Of a stretch of 64,000 nucleotides of DNA, positions 43,034-52,973 are shown piece by piece. The translations under genes were made by a program, and so were the position numbers. Position 1 is the stretch's first letter. The number at the start of each line of letters is the position of its first letter. The notes under the pieces were generated by a model. It was not told the origin of the DNA. It saw nothing but the letters and a program-made list of their open reading frames with translations, and did not search any database. Source of the DNA: an uncultured Flavobacteriaceae bacterium (GTDB lineage: Bacteria; Bacteroidota; Bacteroidia; Flavobacteriales; Flavobacteriaceae). The stretch is from NCBI GenBank assembly GCA_947493175.1, contig CANLQD010000002.1:434001-498000 (forward strand), read 5' to 3'.

Positions 43034-43801
43034 TTACATACCTTGGTCTTCCAGCACGATTGCAACATGTTTTTGATAGCTCTTTCCTATTGGAATTTGA
43101 TGCTCGTCCATATACACATATCGTTCATCAAGCCGATTTACCCTTGCCGTATTCACAATATATGACCGGTGGGTTCGAAGAAAGTCCGGTTTCGGTAAGC
43201 GTTGCTCAAAATTCTTTAATCGGTCTAATATTAAATAGGTTTGCGATACAGTAGTAATCTTTGTGTACTCCCGTTCAGAATTTAAAAACCTTACTTCATT
43301 GCAATCGATAGATACTTGTTTTCCATCGACCTTAAACTCCAAAGTAGCATAAGGTGTATCCGCTTTACCGGTCAATTCAGATAGGTGTTTCTTTAACAAG
43401 CTATTCTCTAAGGCCACCTTCCGATATAGTGTATAAAAAAGCACGGCCGTGGCAATGATAAGATTGGTTATCAAAAGAAAGGGCAATGTTCTATTGGGGG
43501 TGCGATATATAGTATCTGACGGCAGGTAATACTGTAGACTATAATAAATGACCAAAAACCTCGTCGTCATAAATAGTACCGAGCATGCCAAAATAATAGC
43601 AACCCCTTTTCCTATAGTAGGTGTTTTCATTAAGAGCGTCAAATAACCTACTAAAAAAGACAGCAACCCAAACTGAAGTGTCAAAACTAATGCAAGAAAA
43701 ACAGATGACAAACCGGGGTAAAATGTGGTATAGTAGAAAAGGCTTCCTATAAAAAGAAGTGCGGAAAGCACTGTAAAGAATACGATTTCCGAATTTTTCA
43801 T
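43034..43801 (-). CDS. Membrane-bound LytTR transcriptional regulator
   Basis: A 255-residue protein with four N-terminal transmembrane helices (about 6-27, 33-58, 66-88, 105-128), a short linker and a C-terminal LytTR DNA-binding domain (about 160-255: VDGKQVSIDCNEVRFLNSEREYTKI then LRTHRSYIVNTARVNRL). The receiver domain of classic LytTR regulators is replaced by membrane helices, a form common in Bacteroidota. It is divergent from the T9SS cargo gene at 43943, its likely target. Signal unknown. Confidence 0.88.
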   Translation of the reverse strand: MKNSEIVFFTVLSALLFIGSLFYYTTFYPGLSSVFLALVLTLQFGLLSFLVGYLTLLMKTPTIGKGVAIILACSVLFMTTRFLVIYYSLQYYLPSDTIYRTPNRTLPFLLITNLIIATAVLFYTLYRKVALENSLLKKHLSELTGKADTPYATLEFKVDGKQVSIDCNEVRFLNSEREYTKITTVSQTYLILDRLKNFEQRLPKPDFLRTHRSYIVNTARVNRLDERYVYMDEHQIPIGKSYQKHVAIVLEDQGM

Positions 43802-43942
43802 TTATAGGGTAACTTAACGCGCTAATATAGCCATATTCGAATGGTTTTGGTTGAAAATAAAAGTACTTTCATTGATAATGGGGCTTGGAACATACGATAT
43901 ACACGGTAAAAACGTTTGTTTGTGCAAATCTTTGTTTGTACT

Positions 43943-45673
43943 ATGTATACTAGATGGTTTCTGTATCTCTTACTGGTTACGAATGGTTTTATTTGGTGCC
44001 AGGGCAGCTACGTATCAGGGCAAAATTCGCATATACCCAATACGCCATGGCCCATATATCATGCAAATTCAGCAGCTCAAGCATCTACTAGTTTTGAAGG
44101 ACCCAAAGAAACCGATTCATTATCATTGTTCTACGGAAGGACACCCTTTAATCGAGCGTCCCCTTGGTTATACCTTTCCGAACCCTATTCGAATGGCCAA
44201 CGGGCCATATTAGGTAGCAATTCAACACATGCATTTAAGGCTCGTTATTCTGAAAACGGTATAGAGCTTATTGATAGCTTGCGCATCGATTATGACACTT
44301 TTGACTACAGCTGGAATTTTTTGCTGAGTAATGATAAAATATGGTACTCATACGATAATTTCAGGGGTACCGGTAGAATTTTTAGGATTACGGACGAGGA
44401 TATAGACACTATAGAATCGCCTCTTGTTGAACTTGATGAATTTGACCTATCTGTTAATGGAGGTGGACGATTAACTTCTATGCACATGACTTCAGATGGA
44501 TGGATTGTTTATAATACGAGAGAAGGGCTTTTTGGAATTGTAAAAAAGGATTTTTCCCAATGGACCTCGATTCAGCTTCCTTTGGAACCAGGCGAGATCC
44601 ATTATCACAATACATTCCCGATAGATGAGGACAACAGTGTTTATTTAGTGACCACCAAAAAATTGATCAAAATCGGTTGGGACGGTTCCCAACTCTCTAT
44701 TATTTGGACGGCAGATTATGATTTTGTTAACGATGGCCCTACTGGACTCATTGCCGAAGGTAGTGGCACTACCCCTACCCTCGTAGGTTTTGGGGATAAT
44801 GATAAGCTGGTGGTAGTATGCGACGGTCATAATCGCAATAATATGGTTGCCTTCTGGCGCGATGAAATTCCTCAAGACTGGCAGGGCATTGCGGGAGAAC
44901 ACCCACGACTGGCTGGTAAAATACAATTGCCGTATGCGGTAAACCTAAACAATGGGTTCCAGTCTATCGAAAACTCGCCTACAGCATTTGGATACGATAT
45001 TGCCTGCGCGCAATACAATGGTTTTTCACCCGATTGTTCAAATCAAAAGGGGGTTCAGAAAGTATCGTGGGATACAGATCTAAACCTTTTTTCGATTGCT
45101 TGGGCTACCAATGAAGTAAATTTTAACGGAGTACTTACTTATAGCAGCGCAAGCGGATTGGTCTATGGCTCAGGAAGGGAAACCGACTGCAATTATTACT
45201 TCTACGCACTCGATTGGGATACCGGCGAAATAAAAATCAGGTATGCCATGGGGAATTCCGAAAAATTCAATGACCAAGGGAACAACGTGTTGATCGATGA
45301 GATGGGGAACGCCCTTTTTTGTACTGAAACTGGGATGGTGCTCATCCGAGCCCAGGCAACAACAGGTGACGGACAAAACCAAGAAGAAGAACCAGAAATA
45401 GTGGAAGATCTTAACGGGGAAGGAATAATCACCCTTACCGATGGAAACGTATTAGGGTCACAAGTTGAAATCATCATAAACAACTTTGAAGAAACCAAGG
45501 AATATACACTTGAACTATTCGATATGAATGGAAGGCAAATCGCATCGAAAACGCAACAGCAAGAGCTCGAAGCATGGAACCTAGAGTGGATCAGCTCAGG
45601 TATTTACGCACTTAAAACAAGTGTGAACGGAGAAAATACCGAGGTAGAGATACAAAAAGTAATCAAAGAATAG
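43943..45673 (+). CDS. T9SS type A sorting-domain protein, secreted, unknown function
   Basis: About 576 residues. A signal peptide (MYTRWFLYLLLVTNGFIWC) precedes a large beta-rich domain with repeated Trp and Asp/Gly motifs suggestive of a propeller (SDGWIVYNTREGLFGIV, WATNEVNFNGVLTYSSASGLVYGSG), then an acidic linker (EEEPEIVEDL near 480) and a C-terminal sorting domain (YTLELFDMNGRQIASKT then ISSGIYALKTS) that targets type IX secretion. The catalytic fold is not recognised. The ATG at 43943 gives the clean signal peptide; a TTG at 43916 would put extra residues before it. Confidence 0.82.
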   Translation: MYTRWFLYLLLVTNGFIWCQGSYVSGQNSHIPNTPWPIYHANSAAQASTSFEGPKETDSLSLFYGRTPFNRASPWLYLSEPYSNGQRAILGSNSTHAFKARYSENGIELIDSLRIDYDTFDYSWNFLLSNDKIWYSYDNFRGTGRIFRITDEDIDTIESPLVELDEFDLSVNGGGRLTSMHMTSDGWIVYNTREGLFGIVKKDFSQWTSIQLPLEPGEIHYHNTFPIDEDNSVYLVTTKKLIKIGWDGSQLSIIWTADYDFVNDGPTGLIAEGSGTTPTLVGFGDNDKLVVVCDGHNRNNMVAFWRDEIPQDWQGIAGEHPRLAGKIQLPYAVNLNNGFQSIENSPTAFGYDIACAQYNGFSPDCSNQKGVQKVSWDTDLNLFSIAWATNEVNFNGVLTYSSASGLVYGSGRETDCNYYFYALDWDTGEIKIRYAMGNSEKFNDQGNNVLIDEMGNALFCTETGMVLIRAQATTGDGQNQEEEPEIVEDLNGEGIITLTDGNVLGSQVEIIINNFEETKEYTLELFDMNGRQIASKTQQQELEAWNLEWISSGIYALKTSVNGENTEVEIQKVIKE

Positions 45674-45885
45674 AACTCCTCTTGAGTTGTTGTTCGGAAC
45701 CGATAATGAAGGCTTCCCGCCCGTACCGTTCAACAAGGTTGTGCCTTAATGAAATTATTTTTTAACTACGTAGCCATAGCGACGGAAGCTAAAAGTGGTA
45801 GAATTAGAATGAAATACACGGAATTCGTAAACTAAAGATGAGTTCATAATCTGGAAACAACTGCTATAGGCAGTGTCAATAGTTT

Positions 45886-48192
45886 TTAATCAGTAACTTT
45901 TTCTATCCGAACGCGAATCGATTTACTGATCGGGGTCTTACTTTTATCGGCATAATGATTGTAAGGTACCAATACATTGGTTTCCGGAAAATAAGCCGCT
46001 AAGTTTCCTTTTGGGATTTTGTATGGAATTACCAAAAAGCGTTTCGCGATACGAATCGTGTTATCATAATTGCTTTGGATGTTGACGACATCGAGTTTTT
46101 CTAAATCCTGACTTTTCATATCCCGGGTATTCATAAATAACACGCGACGTTCATTATAGACACCACGATAGCGGTCGTCCAGACCATAAACGGTGGTGTT
46201 GAACTGGTCATGTGAACGAATGGTCATCAGCAGGTATTCATTTTTTGCCAATTGATGGTCGGGTAAGCTGTTCATTGTCAGCTGCGCCTTCCCATTTGGA
46301 AGCATGCTAAAATCAAGCTCCCTGACATTGTTGGGAAGGTAGTACCCTATGCCTTTCGAGCGCTCAGTGGTATTCATAAAACCTTTGGCAACCTTGTCGA
46401 TACTGGCCCGAATCAATTCATAATCTTCTCCCATGGCTTTCCAATCAACCGGGTGGTTTCCTTTAAAATAAGTATGGGCCAGTTCAGCTATCAATTCGGG
46501 TTCACTTTTAATATCGTCAGAGGCAGGTTTTAGTAGTCCGCGCGATTGTCGTACCCTACCCATGCTGTCTTCCATCGTCAAATATCGGATGGTTCCATCT
46601 TTCATATCTTTTTCGGAACGACCGTAAGTGGGTAGAATCAAAGCTGTTCTTCCGGTTACCAAGTGTGTTCGATTCAGTTTGGTACTAATCTGAACCGTAA
46701 GGTCACATTGCTGTATGGCTTCTGCTGTATATTCCGTGTCGGAAGCGGCCATTAGAAAATTCCCCCCTAAACAAATGAAAACCTTGGCAGCTCCTTCATA
46801 CATTGCCTTCATAGCTCCTACGGTATCGACGCCTTCTTTATTAGGAGGTATGAAACCCAGATGTTTTTCGATGCGTTCGTTGAGCGTTTTGCTCACATAA
46901 TGCATAATACCGACACTGCGATCGCCTTGTACGTTACTATGACCGCGAACCGGACAGGTTCCTGCATTGGCTTTGCCAATGGCTCCTTTTAACAATAACA
47001 GGTTCACAAATTCCCGGATGTTCTCTACCCCGTTCTTATGTTGTGTAAGCCCCATAGCCCAGCAGACGACAATTTTTGAGCGTTCTGCCAATAGGCGTAC
47101 GACAGCATCTACCTTTTTTTCTTCGACACCACATTGATCCAACAGCTTTTGTGCATCGTACTTTTCCAAATCTTGCATTAATGCCTCGTAACCATCTACA
47201 TATTTGGCGATAAACGCATGATCGAATACCGAATCGGAAACAGCATCTAAAAGTGCCAGTTTTTTCAATATTAATTTTATAAGCGGAATATCTTCATTGA
47301 TTTTAACAGGTAAATGAATATCTGCCATATCTTCTCCCTGCCCTAAAAGACCTTTGATTTTTTGTGGATTTTTAAAATTCACCAGTCCGGTTTCTTCCAA
47401 AGGGTTAATGCTTACCACCTTTCCCCCATTTTGCTTGCATTTTTCTAAGGCCGATAACATGCGTGGATGATTTGTTCCAGGGTTCTGTCCCGCTACAATA
47501 ACCACTTCGGCCTCGTACAGGTCTTCCAATTTTACAGACCCCTTACCGATTCCCAAAGTCTCGGAAAGCGCCGCTCCACTTGACTCGTGGCACATATTTG
47601 AACAATCGGGCATGTTATTAGTACCAAAAGCCCTTGCGAACATACCATAAAGGTAGGCCGCCTCATTACTAGATCGGCCCGACGTATAAAAAATGGCCTC
47701 ATCGGGCGATTGTAAACGATGTAAATAATCCGTAATTAGTTCATAGGCTCCCTCCCATGTAATAGCTTCATAGTGTACGCTATTGGGCCTCAGTACCAGC
47801 GGCTCGGTAATACGGCCGAATTGATTCAGTTGATAGTCGGTCAACCTAGATAACTGCTCTACGGAGTACGTTTTAAAAAAATCGCGGTCGATGTGTTTGG
47901 TCGTAGCCTCATCGGCCAATGCTTTTGCTCCGTTTTCGCAGTATTCGGCAATCTTGGAAGGATTTTCGGGATTGGGCCATGCACAGGACGGACAATCAAA
48001 ACCATCCTCCTGGTTCATTTCGAGTAATGCCCGCATCGAGCGGAGAATACCCATTTCTTTAAAACTATGCTTCAAGGCTTGCTTTACACCCAAGGTGCCT
48101 GCGGAATAATTCATAGGAGATTCGAGCCGAATTCCCGTAAAATCATTTGATCCCAGTATCGAAACCTTTCTGACAGTCTTGTTTTCCTTCAT
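45886..48192 (-). CDS. FdhF/YdeP family molybdopterin oxidoreductase
   Basis: A 768-residue Mo/W-bis-molybdopterin enzyme. The N terminus has DCPSCAWPNPE and later EYCENGAKAL, giving three cysteines for a [4Fe-4S] cluster instead of four. It also shows SGRSSNEAAYLYGMFARAFGTNN (cofactor binding) and a C-terminal dinucleotide-binding domain (YDNTIRIAKRFLVIPYKIPKG). YdeP-type proteins have no settled substrate in most bacteria; an acid-resistance role is known in E. coli. No chaperone or small subunit adjoins it. The 212-base spacer before 45886 holds no gene, and neither does the 283-base spacer after 48192. Confidence 0.9.
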   Translation of the reverse strand: MKENKTVRKVSILGSNDFTGIRLESPMNYSAGTLGVKQALKHSFKEMGILRSMRALLEMNQEDGFDCPSCAWPNPENPSKIAEYCENGAKALADEATTKHIDRDFFKTYSVEQLSRLTDYQLNQFGRITEPLVLRPNSVHYEAITWEGAYELITDYLHRLQSPDEAIFYTSGRSSNEAAYLYGMFARAFGTNNMPDCSNMCHESSGAALSETLGIGKGSVKLEDLYEAEVVIVAGQNPGTNHPRMLSALEKCKQNGGKVVSINPLEETGLVNFKNPQKIKGLLGQGEDMADIHLPVKINEDIPLIKLILKKLALLDAVSDSVFDHAFIAKYVDGYEALMQDLEKYDAQKLLDQCGVEEKKVDAVVRLLAERSKIVVCWAMGLTQHKNGVENIREFVNLLLLKGAIGKANAGTCPVRGHSNVQGDRSVGIMHYVSKTLNERIEKHLGFIPPNKEGVDTVGAMKAMYEGAAKVFICLGGNFLMAASDTEYTAEAIQQCDLTVQISTKLNRTHLVTGRTALILPTYGRSEKDMKDGTIRYLTMEDSMGRVRQSRGLLKPASDDIKSEPELIAELAHTYFKGNHPVDWKAMGEDYELIRASIDKVAKGFMNTTERSKGIGYYLPNNVRELDFSMLPNGKAQLTMNSLPDHQLAKNEYLLMTIRSHDQFNTTVYGLDDRYRGVYNERRVLFMNTRDMKSQDLEKLDVVNIQSNYDNTIRIAKRFLVIPYKIPKGNLAAYFPETNVLVPYNHYADKSKTPISKSIRVRIEKVTD

Positions 48193-48475
48193 TGGTTAAT
48201 ATCGTTAGTTGAAACCATGCACCCTAATGCAAGACTTTCAGTTTATATAAATTCCCAGTAAGTGGCCAGTGGTACTGCACAGTCGGCAATTATAACGGGG
48301 CATGAAGTTGTTTACCGCCAACTGTCCACTACTACTTTGGCGCAATGCTCAAAAGAATTTCATCTTTTTCTTGAGTCCTATGTATTTTAAAAGCATGGTT
48401 TAGTTATGCAGGACGAATCACTTATTAGCATTAAGAATATGACGCCTCATATTTCTTTCTATCTATAAAGGAAGG

Positions 48476-49564
48476 TTATATTCGAATCGTACAATTCTGG
48501 GCGGCCGACTTATATATGGCCTCTACCACTCGAATATCCCTTAATCCCTCCTCGCCCGGCACCAACATTGGGGTATTGTTCACAATGGATAGGGCATCGT
48601 CATCCATTTGTTTGGCCTGTTGGTTTTCTAAGGGGAAGTTGATTTCGGTTCCATCGGACATACTCCCTTTATTCCCACCATAACCGGAGTGCGGCTCCAT
48701 TTTAAGCCATCCCTTGTCATAGTTCACCTGTAAATAGTTCATTCGGATACCGAAACTGGTATGGCATGCGGCCAAAGCACCACTGGGAAATTCCAGTTGA
48801 AACAACATCGTCTCCTCTACCTCATGATAAATTTCAGGTCTGGTGGTTGATGCTTGGGCCGAAACAGAAATAGGTTCCTCCCCTGTCGCCAATCGGGCTC
48901 CTTGGAGGGCATAGACTCCCATATCGCCCATGGCACCACCCCCCATCTGCTTCTTTTGTTTCCAGTGGCCAGAACGATTATCGAAGTAGCCAGCAGCTGA
49001 GGTAATCATTTTTATGGGTCCAAAAGGTTGTTCTTTCGCCACTTTCATATAGGCTTGTATATTTGGGTCGTGTTGGCAGCGGTATCCGATTGCCAATTTT
49101 ACTTTGTTATCGGCACAGGCTTTAATCATGGCTTCACAGTCGGCAACACTTGGGGCCATCGGTTTTTCACACCAAACATGCTTTCCGGCATTCGCCGCCC
49201 TTATGCTATACTCGGCATGCATCGAAGGCGGAAGTACTACATAGACCACATCAATATCCGGATTATCCGCAATCTGATCAAAACCGTCATAGTCATAGAT
49301 ATTCTTGTCCTGAATGCCATATTTCTCTTTCCAAACTGGAATCTTTTCTGGACTACCCGTAACAATTCCGCGTAATTCGCAATGTTGGGTCAATTGCAAA
49401 GCGGGTGCAAGTACTTGGGTGCTATAATAACCAAGGCCTACCAACGCCACACCGATCTTTTTATCCTGTATTGCCCTAGAGGACCACATAATCTGTGGAG
49501 CTATGGTTGTAGCAGCTGCCAAAAGGCCTGTTTTCTTTACAAATATTCTCCGTTTTTTTTCCAT
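48476..49564 (-). CDS. Tat-exported Gfo/Idh/MocA family oxidoreductase
   Basis: About 362 residues. The N terminus KKRRIFVKKTGLLAAATTIAP looks like a twin-arginine signal, so the NAD(P)-binding enzyme is probably exported folded, like glucose-fructose oxidoreductase. The Rossmann domain (VALVGLGYYSTQVLAPAL, about 36-53) is followed by the EKPMAPS motif (Lys about 122) and a C-terminal beta domain with a conserved GGGAMGDMGVYALQ. Substrate is a sugar by family, not identified. The ATG at 49564 is preferred, because the longer frame to 49612 would precede the Tat signal. Confidence 0.88.
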   Translation of the reverse strand: MEKKRRIFVKKTGLLAAATTIAPQIMWSSRAIQDKKIGVALVGLGYYSTQVLAPALQLTQHCELRGIVTGSPEKIPVWKEKYGIQDKNIYDYDGFDQIADNPDIDVVYVVLPPSMHAEYSIRAANAGKHVWCEKPMAPSVADCEAMIKACADNKVKLAIGYRCQHDPNIQAYMKVAKEQPFGPIKMITSAAGYFDNRSGHWKQKKQMGGGAMGDMGVYALQGARLATGEEPISVSAQASTTRPEIYHEVEETMLFQLEFPSGALAACHTSFGIRMNYLQVNYDKGWLKMEPHSGYGGNKGSMSDGTEINFPLENQQAKQMDDDALSIVNNTPMLVPGEEGLRDIRVVEAIYKSAAQNCTIRI

Positions 49565-49716
49565 GGTTGTCGCTTGAAGCCTGAAATTACAATAACCACC
49601 GGAATAAATCAATCCTATGTTTTGAAATCATTGGAAATCGGTAAACATTTATTCAGTAGCAGTTCTTTCTTTGGTTTTCGGGTTTTATTGTTTTTCTTCG
49701 TTTAAAATTGACTACT

Positions 49717-50238
49717 ATGACGGTTTTTGTAGATATGGACGAAGTAATTGCCGATACCTATGGTGCCCATATTGAAATTTATAATAGAGATTTCGATGGA
49801 ACTTTGACCACTGCCGATTGCATGGGCAAAGAGGTTTGGCAGTGCGTTCCAGAAGCGCATCAACAAAGTGTACGTGACCACGCCCGTCAAGAAGGCTTTT
49901 TCTCCGATTTAAAACCCATTGACCAAAGTAAGGAAGTTTTAAAAGCACTGAATGACAAGTACCACCTTTTCATTGCTTCGGCCGCAATGCAGTTTCCGAA
50001 TTCACTTCGTGAAAAATCTCAGTGGCTCGATGAACATTTTCCGTTTATTCATTGGAAAAACCGGATTCTATGTGGGGACAAACATATTTTAAAGGGAGAT
50101 TTACTAATCGATGATAGAAGCTATAATCTTGATAGTTTCGACGGGGACACACTTCTGTTCACATCACCCCACAATGTTCACAGTAACCGACATGCAAGAG
50201 CAAACAATTGGATAGAAGTGGCTGAAAAATTACTGTAG
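49717..50238 (+). CDS. 5'(3')-deoxyribonucleotidase-like HAD phosphatase
   Basis: A 173-residue HAD-superfamily protein of the NT5C type. It has the nucleophile motif FVDMDEVIAD (residues 4-13), the second motif in HLFIASAAM and the DDRSYNLDSF aspartate region, followed by SPHNVHSN. Such enzymes dephosphorylate deoxynucleoside monophosphates. The ATG at 49717 puts the DxDxV at the usual N-terminal position; an upstream TTG at 49708 is possible. It is divergent from the Gfo/Idh gene. Confidence 0.85.
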   Translation: MTVFVDMDEVIADTYGAHIEIYNRDFDGTLTTADCMGKEVWQCVPEAHQQSVRDHARQEGFFSDLKPIDQSKEVLKALNDKYHLFIASAAMQFPNSLREKSQWLDEHFPFIHWKNRILCGDKHILKGDLLIDDRSYNLDSFDGDTLLFTSPHNVHSNRHARANNWIEVAEKLL

Positions 50239-50247
50239 TACCCCACT

Positions 50248-51702
50248 TCATCGGTTTAAATAGTTCGAAATAGCCCCATACACATCTTCGGAAATCTTAA
50301 AGCGATATAATATTCCGAGGTATAGGGCACTCATTAGCAGCGATTTTATTGCAATATTTACAATGGGTTGAAATGGAAATTGCAAGTAGAAAAAAATAGC
50401 AGCGGTTGCCAGCAATAATAAAAAAACTTTTAAGGTTTCCTTTGTGAATGGCAGCATACCATATTTCCGACGAACAAAAACCAATTTAATGCCATTGTAA
50501 ATCAAAAAGGCCGAAAAGCTGGCAATGGCGGCCCCATCGAGTCCGTATGCCGGTATGAGCCAAAGATTAAAGAGTACGGTCAAAATGGCGAGTCCGACTC
50601 CCATAAAGAGAACCGCCCGGTAATAGTTCGAATTAAACAGTATTGAATTATTATTCCCTAAGAGCGCATCTGAAACTTTTGCCATTCCGATCCAAAAAAC
50701 AATGCTCCAAGCCCCTCGATAATTCTCTGGCAACAGCAGATATACATCGTTCAGATTAAGCAATAATAAAACCAATAAGAAGCCCGAAATTATAAAAAGG
50801 GTCAATGAACTTTTCTGATAGAGTTGACGCAACGCGGCAACATCCTTATTATTCATTAATTTCGCCGTTAGCGGATAGGTTATTTGATGCATAGCCCTAC
50901 CCGGCACACCCACCGCTGTTGCCATGAAACCTGCAACACTGTAATAAGCAACATTTTCAATTTCGATGAATTGGTTGAGCATTACCTTATCGACCTCCAA
51001 AAGAACTATGGCCGTAGATCCCCCCAAAATAATGAGACCGCTGTAAACCAATATGCTACTGGTGTTAGCAGGGAAATGAAATGACAAACGAGGCATTCGC
51101 AGGCTATAAGCATATAACTTCATCATGAGGGTACGTGCCAGATAGAGCCCCACCAATCCTTTGATAAAAAAATCAACTGAAATGACTTCAAAAAACAAAA
51201 GAATAAGCAAAATGGTCTGTACGATACGACCAAAAACCTCTTTCATGAAGTTCCCAAATACGGATTTCATTTCGATTCGGGCCCAAGCATAAAAGACTTC
51301 AAAATATGCCATGGCCATACCAATTATGAAAATATACCACACATAATCTTTTACAATGGGGTTTTCCTTCGCGAGAAAACTACCTATTGCGTCGTTGGCT
51401 ATATGCGAAATCAAGGCGACCGGTAGTATTAGAATGAGGGGCAACAACAACATAAGGGTAAGAAAGCTGTCTTGTTCCTGTGTATCATCGAAACTGCTAT
51501 AGAACTTTACCAGGGCATTGGGGACTCCTACCGCCAATATAGGAGCTAAAATAAGTGCCGCCGATGTAATTACCTGGATCAGCCCATAGTAGTCTTCGGC
51601 CATAAAATTGGTATATAGGAATAATACGTTCAACGCTCCGATCCCAAAGCCCGCATAGGTGATCAAGGTGTTGTTCAACGATTGTTTAAGTACGATTCCC
51701 AT
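50248..51702 (-). CDS. Polysaccharide flippase/lipopolysaccharide biosynthesis protein (Wzx-like)
   Basis: A 484-residue membrane protein with about 12-14 helices and the N-terminal pattern ITYAGFGIGALNVLFLY typical of polysaccharide biosynthesis (Wzx/RfbX, MATE/MurJ fold) flippases. It would move lipid-linked glycan units across the inner membrane. It overlaps the GT4 gene by 1 base (start codon shares the stop), making it the last of three co-transcribed genes (YfhO, GT4, flippase) on the minus strand. Cargo not known. Confidence 0.88.
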   Translation of the reverse strand: MGIVLKQSLNNTLITYAGFGIGALNVLFLYTNFMAEDYYGLIQVITSAALILAPILAVGVPNALVKFYSSFDDTQEQDSFLTLMLLLPLILILPVALISHIANDAIGSFLAKENPIVKDYVWYIFIIGMAMAYFEVFYAWARIEMKSVFGNFMKEVFGRIVQTILLILLFFEVISVDFFIKGLVGLYLARTLMMKLYAYSLRMPRLSFHFPANTSSILVYSGLIILGGSTAIVLLEVDKVMLNQFIEIENVAYYSVAGFMATAVGVPGRAMHQITYPLTAKLMNNKDVAALRQLYQKSSLTLFIISGFLLVLLLLNLNDVYLLLPENYRGAWSIVFWIGMAKVSDALLGNNNSILFNSNYYRAVLFMGVGLAILTVLFNLWLIPAYGLDGAAIASFSAFLIYNGIKLVFVRRKYGMLPFTKETLKVFLLLLATAAIFFYLQFPFQPIVNIAIKSLLMSALYLGILYRFKISEDVYGAISNYLNR

Positions 51703-52973
51703 TACAATAAGTTAGCCAATCGTTGGGTCAGTGCCTTTCGGCTATAGTTTTCGATATCTTTCGATTGCACTTGCAGCGTTCCTTTTTTGTAGGCGTTGTA
51801 CCATTTTAGCAAAACCTGTTCCAGTGCCTCACGTTCATGGTAATCGAAAGCGACCCCTGTTTCTGTATCCTGTATCATGGTAGCCACCTCCCATTCGGCA
51901 GGGCCCAATGCCAAAATAGGGCGGTTAGCTGCCATATATTCAAATAGTTTACCAGGAACAATTCCCTTTGTTTCCTCAGAGTCGATCTCGACCAATAACA
52001 AAATTTGGGAACTCTGCTGTCTGCGCATCGCCTCTGCGTGTGACAGGTACCCCCGCATTTTAATATAAGGCGCCAATTCGTACCGATACAAAGTGTCCAT
52101 TACATCCTTACTAACAACTCCGATGAATTCGAGTTGTAAATCACTTCTGAAAACCTCGTTTCGCGAAGCCAAATCGGAGAGTACTTTCCATAAATTTTTG
52201 GGGTTTCTCCCTGTGAGCAGGGAGCCGATATGCGAAATGGTAAAAGGTTTGTCTAAATCTATACCTCCTTTATAACCAGTATCATATCCGTTAGTAATTA
52301 CGGTAATGGGCTGTTGGGTAATCGTTTCGAACTCCTTTTTGGTAGTTTGACTTGTAACTACAATTTGGTCGGCCGTGTTCAACACCGAACTTTCCAATTG
52401 TTTGTGTTTTTTTTTCGAGGATTTGGTAAGCCGTAGTTTTTTATGATACCCTATGGAAGTCCAAGGATCCCGAAAATCGGCCAACCAATGGAGTCCATAC
52501 TTGTTTTTAAGTTCCTTCCCTATCAGGTGAACGCTATGAGGTGGCCCAGTGGTAATGATGGCTTCTATCGGTTGCTGATCAAGCAGTTCGGAAAGAAACT
52601 TTACAGAGGGTTTTAACCAATACTTTCTAGCGTCGGGGATAAAAAAATTACCCCGTATCCAAAGCATCATCTTCTCTAATGCAGATTGATTTTTAGTTTG
52701 AATGATTCCTGAACTGATTCTTTTGGTTTTTTTGGAAGAAAACATTCGAGCAATTCCGTAAGGCTCAAAAATTGGCCGGGAATAAATGGTAATACCTTCG
52801 GGAACTTCATCGGATAAGGAAGTATCTAGAATAGGATACTGTGGGTTTTCGGGTAGGTATAAAATAGGCTCTATGCCATAATCCCGTAAATACGTAACGA
52901 ATTTCAACCACCGTTGTACTCCCGGTCCGCCTGCGGGCGGCCAGTAATATGTGACGATGAGTACTTTTTTCAT
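51702..52973 (-). CDS. Family 4 glycosyltransferase
   Basis: A 423-residue GT-B protein with the N-terminal donor-free domain (KVLIVTYYWPPAGGPGVQRWLKFVTYL, 3-29) and a C-terminal domain containing the EYMAANRPILALGP motif and E-x7-E acidic pair (VEIDSEETKGIVPGKLFEYMA, about 322-342). It transfers a sugar to a growing glycan; the donor is unknown. Gene neighbours are the flippase (1-base overlap) and YfhO (1-base overlap), which suggests one surface glycan pathway. Confidence 0.9.
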   Translation of the reverse strand: MKKVLIVTYYWPPAGGPGVQRWLKFVTYLRDYGIEPILYLPENPQYPILDTSLSDEVPEGITIYSRPIFEPYGIARMFSSKKTKRISSGIIQTKNQSALEKMMLWIRGNFFIPDARKYWLKPSVKFLSELLDQQPIEAIITTGPPHSVHLIGKELKNKYGLHWLADFRDPWTSIGYHKKLRLTKSSKKKHKQLESSVLNTADQIVVTSQTTKKEFETITQQPITVITNGYDTGYKGGIDLDKPFTISHIGSLLTGRNPKNLWKVLSDLASRNEVFRSDLQLEFIGVVSKDVMDTLYRYELAPYIKMRGYLSHAEAMRRQQSSQILLLVEIDSEETKGIVPGKLFEYMAANRPILALGPAEWEVATMIQDTETGVAFDYHEREALEQVLLKWYNAYKKGTLQVQSKDIENYSRKALTQRLANLL

